Source: Candidatus Adlerbacteria bacterium RIFOXYC1_FULL_48_26 (GTDB taxonomy: Bacteria > Patescibacteriota > Minisyncoccia > Phycocordibacterales > SBAW01). Taken from it: a DNA stretch of 39,858 nucleotides. The stretch lies in assembly GCA_001773575.1 (NCBI GenBank), contig MEXB01000002.1:1-39858 (forward strand), given 5' to 3'. Both the position numbers and the translations under genes were made by a program. Numbering within the stretch: position 1 is the stretch's first letter; every line of letters starts with the position of its first letter. Below are positions 27,782 to 34,381 of this stretch, piece after piece. Under the pieces are notes generated by a model, which searched no databases, was not told where the DNA came from, and saw only the letters and a list, made by a program, of their open reading frames with translations.

Positions 27782-27818
27782 AAAAGACCACCCCTTTGGG
27801 AGTGGTCTTTCTTTTTAC
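27782..27818. terminator. Rho-independent terminator
   Basis: AAAAGACCACCCCTTTGGGAGTGGTCTTTCTTTTTACTT. Confidence 0.85.
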
Positions 27819-28171
27819 TTGATGCTTGAGATTTTTACCTCAAAGAATGGCTGTTTGTGGCCGCGCTTCTTGTAGTAGTTGCTCTTCGCCTTGTACTTGA
27901 TGACAGTAACTTTTGGTGCGCGAGAGATTTTAGAGATTTCAGCAGAGATAGTTGCACCCTTAATGAATGGGGTGCCGATAGTCGTATCTGAGCCGTTTTC
28001 AACCAAGAGAACATCACTGAAAGAGACCTTGTCTCCAACCTTGTGTTCGCCCATAAGCTTTTCAATCTTTACACTGTCGCCTGCAGACACCATGTACTGC
28101 TTGCCTCCAGTCTGGAAGATTGCGAATTCGCTTGTTTTTGCTGTTTTTTCTACTTTTTCCTTGGTTGCCAT
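27815..28171 (-). CDS. rplU: 50S ribosomal protein L21
   Basis: FAIFQTGGKQYMVSAGDSVKIEKL and KAKSNYYKKRGHKQPFFEVKI. Confidence 0.95.
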   Translation of the reverse strand: MATKEKVEKTAKTSEFAIFQTGGKQYMVSAGDSVKIEKLMGEHKVGDKVSFSDVLLVENGSDTTIGTPFIKGATISAEISKISRAPKVTVIKYKAKSNYYKKRGHKQPFFEVKISSIK

Positions 28172-28193
28172 AACGCGAACTACTATACCTTAA

Positions 28194-28523
28194 TTAGATC
28201 TTTTCGACAACTACGGCTGTCCCGTAGGCCAAAACCTCGGCTACCCCGGCGCTTACCTCGTTGGCATCGTAGCGCATACCGACAATGGCATTGGCACCCA
28301 TCTTTTCGGCATGTTCACAAAGGAGGGTAAAGGCATCCTCGCGGCTCTGTTCGCAAAGTTCTGTAAAAAGGGAGATATTGCCTCCCACAATGGTCTGCAA
28401 ACCCGCCCCGATAGAGCCAATAATAGAGCGTGAGCGGACGATAATACCGCGCGCCACACCTACGTTTTCGACAATCTTGTACCCTGGTAATTCAAGACCT
28501 GTAGTAACCATTTTTTGTTCCAT
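28194..28523 (-). CDS. YbjQ/UPF0145 family protein
   Basis: [44 protein letters not shown] and [12 protein letters not shown]. Confidence 0.9.
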   Translation of the reverse strand: MEQKMVTTGLELPGYKIVENVGVARGIIVRSRSIIGSIGAGLQTIVGGNISLFTELCEQSREDAFTLLCEHAEKMGANAIVGMRYDANEVSAGVAEVLAYGTAVVVEKI

Positions 28524-28545
28524 ATATCTATTGTAGCAAATGCTG

Positions 28546-29628
28546 TTATTCCTTCCCTTCTACTATAGGCTTATCGAGCAGCGGCACGTCTATAGAAATA
28601 TCTGCTGACGCATCTATTCTCAATACGTCCTTTTCAATCTTGCCCAACTCTTTAGTCCCGGCATTGAAGTGGTTAACCGTTGTCGAAAGCGAGGCTCCCA
28701 ACTTTTTGTAATAATCTTGGTAGGCATTAATGTGTCGGCCGAGCGCCTCGACATTCTTAGCAATATCTTTTGCCTGCTCTTCAATCTTAAACGCCTTGAA
28801 GCCGTAGAGCACCGACTGGAGGTATGCAGCAAAGGTTGTAGGCGACACAATAATCACCTTCTTCTCGTTTTGTGCATAATCTAGAAGACTGCGGGTGTTT
28901 ACTGCACCAATACCATCGTTCAACAGGTCGTAATAGATGCTTTCGGCCGGAATGTACATAAACGCGAACGGGAGTGTGCCATCTTTAGGGCGCACATACT
29001 TGCTCGTTTCATCAATACGCTTTTTAAGATCACGCTTAAACGCCTCTTCAAACTCACCACGACGGATGTCATCTTTCTCGTCGTGTATACGAGTGTAGTT
29101 TTCAAGAGGAAACTTCGCATCGACTGGAATAAACCCTTCTTTGGTATGGATTATTGCATCAACTGTTTCCCCTCCTGGAAATTCGTATTGCATAGCGTAT
29201 GCACCGGGTGGCAAAATATTGCTCATCACAAGTTCGAGACTTGCCTCGCCCAAGTTTCCACGCTGCTTTTGATTTTTGAGAACCTTCTCCAAGTTGCTGA
29301 GCTGCTCTGCGATGACAAACACCTGCTTTGTAGATTCCTGTGTTTGGGTTACACCTTTCACCACTTCAAGGAGCTGATCTTGCACCTGTTTAGTGATAGT
29401 GCTCATAAGGCGTTGCGCCTGTTCAGACTGCGAGCTGGCAAGTTCTGACATGCTGCGCGTCCCCTCTCCAAGTTTGAGGTCCATTGAACGCGTAAGTTCG
29501 GCGAGCTGGTTTTGAAGCAACATTAACCCTTGAGTATTTTCAGGTTCTGCCTTGTTTTGGGCACGTATATATAGAAAGAGTTGAAACCCTAATACCGCCA
29601 CAAGCAGACCGATGATAAGCCATTCCAT
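28546..29628 (-). CDS. rmuC: DNA recombination protein RmuC homolog
   Basis: [67 protein letters not shown]. Confidence 0.92.
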   Translation of the reverse strand: MEWLIIGLLVAVLGFQLFLYIRAQNKAEPENTQGLMLLQNQLAELTRSMDLKLGEGTRSMSELASSQSEQAQRLMSTITKQVQDQLLEVVKGVTQTQESTKQVFVIAEQLSNLEKVLKNQKQRGNLGEASLELVMSNILPPGAYAMQYEFPGGETVDAIIHTKEGFIPVDAKFPLENYTRIHDEKDDIRRGEFEEAFKRDLKKRIDETSKYVRPKDGTLPFAFMYIPAESIYYDLLNDGIGAVNTRSLLDYAQNEKKVIIVSPTTFAAYLQSVLYGFKAFKIEEQAKDIAKNVEALGRHINAYQDYYKKLGASLSTTVNHFNAGTKELGKIEKDVLRIDASADISIDVPLLDKPIVEGKE

Positions 29629-29657
29629 AAAGCCATTTTAGCATGTAGACTAATTCC

Positions 29658-30110
29658 ATGACACAAAGTGAATTGAAGGAGCAGCTTAAGGACGCAATGC
29701 GCGCCAAAGATGCCGTTAAGTTATCAGTTATCCGTGGGCTTATGTCAGCTATGACAAACGAGGCAGTTGCTAAAGGCAAGGGCCCCGATGGCGTACTCGA
29801 TGCGGAAGAAGCTCTTACCGTTATTATGCGTGCGGCAAAGCAGCGCAAAGACTCTATTGAGCAGTTTGAAAAGGGCGGCCGTCCAGAACTCGCCGAAGGC
29901 GAAAAGGTAGAACTCGCATTTATCCAGACCATGCTTCCAGAGCAGATGTCTCGTGAAGAGATTGTTGCAGCAGCAACTGCGAAAGCTGCCGAGATGGGTG
30001 TTACTGACAAGTCAGGAGCAAACCAGTTTATGGGTGCGCTTATGAAAGACCTTAAAGGTAAAGCCGACGGCACACTTGTAAAAGAAGTTGTAGATTCAAT
30101 GTTTGTGTAG
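29658..30110 (+). CDS. GatB/YqeY domain protein
   Basis: LKDAMRAKDAVKLSVIRGLMSAMTNE...KDSIEQFEKGGRPELAEGEKVELAFIQTMLPEQMS. Confidence 0.93.
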   Translation: MTQSELKEQLKDAMRAKDAVKLSVIRGLMSAMTNEAVAKGKGPDGVLDAEEALTVIMRAAKQRKDSIEQFEKGGRPELAEGEKVELAFIQTMLPEQMSREEIVAAATAKAAEMGVTDKSGANQFMGALMKDLKGKADGTLVKEVVDSMFV

Positions 30111-30145
30111 ATTGTTTCTGGGTCTTTATTTAAAAAGTATTAGAT

Positions 30146-30922
30146 ATGAATAAAAAATATACTGTTCTCATAGTCTTGATCGTACTTATTGTTGGCGGGT
30201 TCGCGGCGTGGAAGATGAACAGCACTATGCCCGCAAAGGTCGCTGTCGCATCTGGCCACCCAGAATGGCCTCCTATCATGTACCAAAATGGTGACGTGAT
30301 CGATGGCGCAGGCCCAGCGCTCGTAAAGAAGATTTTCGCTGACCTTAATATCCCTGTGAGCTTCCCTGCTGAAGGCGCGTGGGACCAGGTCCAGGCAAAG
30401 GCAAAGACTGGAGAGGTTGATGTCTTGGTTGCCGCATATAAGACAGACGCGCGTCTTGAATACATGGATTACTCAGAGGCATACACTGTTGACCCTATCG
30501 CACTCTTCGTTGCAAAGGGCAAAGAATTTACTTTCACAAAGTGGGATGATCTTTTGACCAAGCACGGCGTTGCTATGACTGGCGACAGCTATGGTCAGGA
30601 GTTTGACACGTACAGCGCAGAAAAATTGAACTTCACCCACGTCGCCACAACAGAGGAAGCATTGGCGTTGGTAGCTTCAGGTAAGGCAGATTACTTTATC
30701 TACTCACTCTACGCAGGTAATGTGATGTTGAAAAACACAAAACACACCGACCAGTACCAAGCACTTCCAAAGACTGTCGCGGATGAGAGCTTCTACATCA
30801 CCATCTCGAAGAAGTCTCCTCTTGTAAAATACATGCCGCAAATCAACGCAGAGATCCAGAAGTACAAAGCCGATGGCACCATCGATGCCTTGGTCGCTCA
30901 GTACAACGCACAGTTGCACTAG
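30146..30922 (+). CDS. Extracellular solute-binding protein family 3
   Basis: N-terminal membrane/signal segment, WPPIMYQNGDVIDGAGPALVKKIFADL and KTGEVDVLVAAYKTDARLEYMDYSEAY. Confidence 0.88.
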   Translation: MNKKYTVLIVLIVLIVGGFAAWKMNSTMPAKVAVASGHPEWPPIMYQNGDVIDGAGPALVKKIFADLNIPVSFPAEGAWDQVQAKAKTGEVDVLVAAYKTDARLEYMDYSEAYTVDPIALFVAKGKEFTFTKWDDLLTKHGVAMTGDSYGQEFDTYSAEKLNFTHVATTEEALALVASGKADYFIYSLYAGNVMLKNTKHTDQYQALPKTVADESFYITISKKSPLVKYMPQINAEIQKYKADGTIDALVAQYNAQLH

Positions 30923-30939
30923 TTGCTCGAAACACTTCG

Positions 30940-30968
30940 TTGACAACACACAAAACAACCTCTACGGT
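30940..30968 (+). promoter_or_regulatory. Promoter of ORF 31010
   Basis: TTGACA - 17 nt - TACGGT, overlapping the terminator AACAACCTCTACGGTAACGTAAGAGGTTGTTTT. Confidence 0.5.
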
Positions 30969-31009
30969 AACGTAAGAGGTTGTTTTGTTTTCAACATACG
31001 GAGGACTCA

Positions 31010-31312
31010 ATGTTAGTTCGCCTAATGCTTGTAGTGGCGCTCTTCGCGCTACTGCTCACCCCCTCCCCAAGCAAAAGCCATGGAGATGTGGGATCTGTGC
31101 GGTCCTTTGAGCCGCCCGTGCTCGAAGTACACAGCGTCCAAAGCCTTTATTACTTGGCTCGCATCCCCGCTCCCCCACAAGGGCCACCCATATACTGGAG
31201 GCCCATGACGTACATCCCTCACGATGGCGAGGTCTGCGACAACGTTCCCTATGTAAAACGGTCCACTGGACGCGTCGGGAAATTCTGCGAGCGCTGGGGA
31301 CCGATAGAATAA
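31010..31312 (+). CDS. Small putative secreted protein
   Basis: MLVRLMLVVALFALLLTPSPSKSHG signal-like N-terminus; GGAGG SD; terminator follows. Confidence 0.65.
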   Translation: MLVRLMLVVALFALLLTPSPSKSHGDVGSVRSFEPPVLEVHSVQSLYYLARIPAPPQGPPIYWRPMTYIPHDGEVCDNVPYVKRSTGRVGKFCERWGPIE

Positions 31313-31352
31313 AAAAACGGAGGATTACTCAATCCCCCGTTTTTCTTTTTAT
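31313..31352. terminator. Terminator between convergent genes
   Basis: AAAACGGAGGATTACTCAATCCCCCGTTTTTCTTTTT. Confidence 0.7.
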
Positions 31353-32008
31353 ATCTTTGTGATGCTCGTTGCGCGGATTATTCCATCGATATCATATTTC
31401 TGCACTGAACTGAGTTGGTTGGCCGGAGTTACTATGCCTTCTATCTTTAGATGTGTACCTGTCGGGTAGTCCACTGGGTACGTCGACATAAGTGATGTGT
31501 CCACTGCGTAGTGTCCGTCGCTCTGGTCTTTTGCGATACCAAATGCACACTCCATCGTGTGTGGGCCATCTCCCTTGTGTGGCAAACATTCCCAAATACC
31601 TGTAATAGTCGTGCGTTGTGGAAGCTCGCTATACGCACCCTTTGTAAGAGCCGTTATCATCCATGAGCCACCCTGCTTCTCTACAGTAATAGAGACTGGG
31701 TACACGCCTGATGGTGACCCGCTTACCGTCTCGACTATATTTGCTTCTACTTGGTACGACTCAAATGCCTTCCCAGAAGCTCTTGGTGCAATTGAAACGA
31801 TGTTAATCTTGCTCGGCTTTTGTAATGTGGCACCGTACTCTACAATCACTGCCTCAATTGCAGACTGATCTCCGTTTGAAACTGTGTCTGATGGCACCTG
31901 CGCTTTTGGCGGCAATTCAGAACCTGGTCGATAGCTAGAGTACCCATATACACCGAGCGCCACGATGATAGTTAACAATCCCATCGCCCAAAGAGTTTTT
32001 GTATTCAT
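31349..32008 (-). CDS. Hypothetical membrane-anchored/secreted protein
   Basis: N-terminal TM (LWAMGLLTIIVALGVYGYSSY); TAGTAT 6 nt before ATG. Confidence 0.75.
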   Translation of the reverse strand: MNTKTLWAMGLLTIIVALGVYGYSSYRPGSELPPKAQVPSDTVSNGDQSAIEAVIVEYGATLQKPSKINIVSIAPRASGKAFESYQVEANIVETVSGSPSGVYPVSITVEKQGGSWMITALTKGAYSELPQRTTITGIWECLPHKGDGPHTMECAFGIAKDQSDGHYAVDTSLMSTYPVDYPTGTHLKIEGIVTPANQLSSVQKYDIDGIIRATSITKI

Positions 32009-32096
32009 ATATCTATACTACCAAAGACGTTTACATTTTTATGAACTTACAAAATCCCCGAAATCTTGCTATTATCGCCTGGTCAGTTCGAAGTGC

Positions 32097-32168
32097 GGCC
32101 CTATCGTCTAACGGTTAGGACGGAAGCTTCTCAAGCTTTAAATCGGGGTTCGATTCCCCGTAGGGTCA
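32097..32168 (+). tRNA. tRNA-Glu(CUC)
   Basis: Cloverleaf by hand: acceptor GGCCCTA/TAGGGTC, D arm GTCT/GGAC, anticodon stem GAAGC/GCTTT with loop TTCTCAA (CTC), T arm CGGGG TTCGATT CCCCG; upstream TTACAA-17-TATTAT. Confidence 0.93.
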
Positions 32169-33694
32169 CATTCAGAAACTTGGTCGGAAGTAAGCGCAAA
32201 ATCTGGGCGCGCCGAAGGCGCGATGTATGGTGATGAAATGAATTCCGTCTTGCGGGCGCGGGCGAATTCGGAGGGCGGGCAAAATGAGATCGAAATAGTT
32301 TTGTCTTTAAGCGCGGGGTTCGTTCCAAAAGAACGAAGAAAATCTCGCATCTCATGGAGATTTTCACTGGTTGCCAGAAACCCCGCGCGTTTTGAATCCA
32401 AAATCCACTTCCGCAGGGGTTCGACCCAATTCTTTCTCTCGGCTCGGGCAGATGAAGATTTCGCTTGAAGCGAGCTCCTTTGACGCATGAGCGCGTCCTT
32501 TTTTGTCAAATATATTTCGCGCTCAATATCGTGGTTTAGGTATAAATCCACGAGTGCGTCGAGTTTTGCTTCAAGCGTTTTCAAATCTTCCTTCATCTGT
32601 CCGAGCCGATTTCCCGAAGCGTGGATTTCGTCATGCTCAAAAACTTCAACTTTTTTGAGCATATAATCTGCCCACGCTTCGGGAAACGACACTGTTTGAA
32701 GCTGTTCTCTAACTTGGAGAGCGAGCGCATCTTCCTGCAAATATCCTTGACCACATTTTCCTTTCTTTTTCGTACAACGATAATAGCGATAACGACCACC
32801 CATTTTTCCAATACACCATTGAGCAGTTATCATCGAGCCACATTCCCCACAACGAAAAAGTCCAGTGAAAGGAAAATTATGAGATATTTTGCTATGTCTC
32901 GGATGCGCTCGCACGAGAAGTTGTTTTTGCGCAGCTTCAAACAGTGTCGGAGAAAGAATTGGCGCAAAGCTTCCGGGAAAATATTCCTCGTGATGTTTGG
33001 TAAATCCTAAGTACGCACGATTAGTCAAAATCCTTTTCACGGAAGCTTTGCCAAGTGGCGTTCCGGACTTTTGAGCAACACCGTGGTCAGCCAAAAATTG
33101 CGACAGCGAAATGAGGGTATGTGTTCCTTTTACATATTCACCAAAAGCGCGGACAATAATTTTAGACTTCACCACATCAGGTTCGATATTGCGCGTAGTT
33201 GGATTGTTCACATACCCGAATGGAGCGCGGGTTAGCCATTCTCCTCGTCGCAATTTTTGGCGCATACCTCGTTCGACATTTTGCTTCAAATTATCGGAAT
33301 AATATTTGCTTTGTCCGAACGCCACTTGCAACATAAAGAGTCCCTGCGGGGTGGGTTCAAACCAAAATGTCGGAAAGCGCAAAGAGACTATTTTAGAAGT
33401 GTCTACGGCGTAAATGATGCGACCTCCATCAATAGAATTTCTCGCTAGTCGGTCAGGATGCCACGCGAGAATACCTACACCACTCATTTTCTCAATACGC
33501 ATCATCATTTCGCCGAACACTTCTCGTCCCGGACTCTTTGCGCTTTTCGACTCTTGAAATTCCTCAAGGATTTCAAGATTTTCTCTGCTCGCAAATTCAC
33601 GAAGCTCCACAAGTTGAGCTGGAATACTCATCACTTGCTTATCATCATCTTCGGTGCTCTTGCGAGCATAGAGAAAATATTTTGGTTTGTTCAT
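32138..33694 (-). CDS. Large serine recombinase (resolvase N-terminus, recombinase domain, zinc ribbon)
   Basis: FLYARKSTEDDDKQVMSIPAQ, GILAWHPDRLARNSIDGG, FTGLFRCGECGSMITAQ...YYRCTKKKGKCGQGYLQE. C-terminus reads into the antisense of tRNA-Glu (DPTGNRTPI*). Confidence 0.93.
   Translation of the reverse strand: MNKPKYFLYARKSTEDDDKQVMSIPAQLVELREFASRENLEILEEFQESKSAKSPGREVFGEMMMRIEKMSGVGILAWHPDRLARNSIDGGRIIYAVDTSKIVSLRFPTFWFEPTPQGLFMLQVAFGQSKYYSDNLKQNVERGMRQKLRRGEWLTRAPFGYVNNPTTRNIEPDVVKSKIIVRAFGEYVKGTHTLISLSQFLADHGVAQKSGTPLGKASVKRILTNRAYLGFTKHHEEYFPGSFAPILSPTLFEAAQKQLLVRAHPRHSKISHNFPFTGLFRCGECGSMITAQWCIGKMGGRYRYYRCTKKKGKCGQGYLQEDALALQVREQLQTVSFPEAWADYMLKKVEVFEHDEIHASGNRLGQMKEDLKTLEAKLDALVDLYLNHDIEREIYLTKKDALMRQRSSLQAKSSSARAERKNWVEPLRKWILDSKRAGFLATSENLHEMRDFLRSFGTNPALKDKTISISFCPPSEFARARKTEFISSPYIAPSARPDFALTSDQVSECDPTGNRTPI
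32166..32280 (+). repeat. Left inverted repeat flanking the recombinase
   Basis: 115 bp matching the reverse complement of 33750..33864 with 4 mismatches; outer 57 bp identical; partial similarity continues inward ~20-30 bp. Confidence 0.93.
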
Positions 33695-33749
33695 AAATAG
33701 ATTTTGGATTCAAAAAAAGAAACTATTAAGATCTCATTTCTTGTTTTCC

Positions 33750-33864
33750 GCCCGCCCTCCGAATTCGCCCGCACCCGCAAGACGGAATTCATTTCCTCGC
33801 CATACAGCGCGCCTTCGGCGCGCCCAGATTTTGCGCTTACTTCCGACCAAGTTTCTGAATGTGA
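33750..33864 (-). repeat. Right inverted repeat flanking the recombinase
   Basis: See 32166..32280. Confidence 0.93.
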
Positions 33865-34009
33865 TCTAATCATATCCTTTGCTCGAACCTTTTTCCAACA
33901 AAACTCTGACTAATCGCACGCTCCGCGTGCGTGGTGGCTTTAGACCAATGCGTACGCCCCGATTGCGTGGTGACTCTCTCAATCCGACCAGCGCCTCGCG
34001 GACTCGGCG

Positions 34010-34093
34010 CTCCGCCCTCGCCCCGTTCCGCCTTTCCATACTTATTTTTTCGCGGGGGGGATTTTTTTAAAATTGAATGGGCGGAAACGGGGC
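34010..34093 (+). repeat. 84-bp hairpin repeat, copy 1
   Basis: Identical to the reverse complement of 39775..39858; ends pair internally as GCCCTCGCCCCGTTCCGCC / GGCGGAAACGGGGCGAGGGC. Confidence 0.93.
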
Positions 34094-34119
34094 GAGGGCT
34101 ATTTGTATTATATAACACT

Positions 34120-34137
34120 ATTGTTTTGAAAAACAAT
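34120..34137. promoter_or_regulatory. Palindromic operator candidate overlapping -35 of the XRE gene
   Basis: ATTGTTTT-GA-AAAACAAT; promoter TTGTTT(34121)-17-TATACT(34144). Confidence 0.6.
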
Positions 34138-34161
34138 TCTCGCTATACTAAAACTGTTGAT

Positions 34162-34368
34162 ATGAACAATTCCGCAAAGAAACTAGGCGACAATATACGC
34201 AGAATCCGCCTTGCAAAAGATATGACGCAGGGTGATTTGTGTCGCAAGCTCGGGCTTGATCGCGCCTATATGAGCAATGTTGAAAGTGGTAAAAAAAATC
34301 CAACACTTTCAACCATTGAGCGTATCGCCAAAGCGTTGAATGTTTCCATTGAGGAGTTGGTAAAATGA
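34162..34368 (+). CDS. XRE-family HTH regulator
   Basis: LGDNIRRIRLAKDMTQGDLCRKLGLDRAYMSNVESGKKNPTLSTIERIAKALNVSIEELVK. Confidence 0.93.
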   Translation: MNNSAKKLGDNIRRIRLAKDMTQGDLCRKLGLDRAYMSNVESGKKNPTLSTIERIAKALNVSIEELVK

Positions 34369-34381
34369 AGAGCTATTATTT

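Noticed and set aside
33704-33913. Independent 69-aa protein
   Set aside because: It is the open frame of the right inverted repeat, matching the recombinase tail; no start signals.
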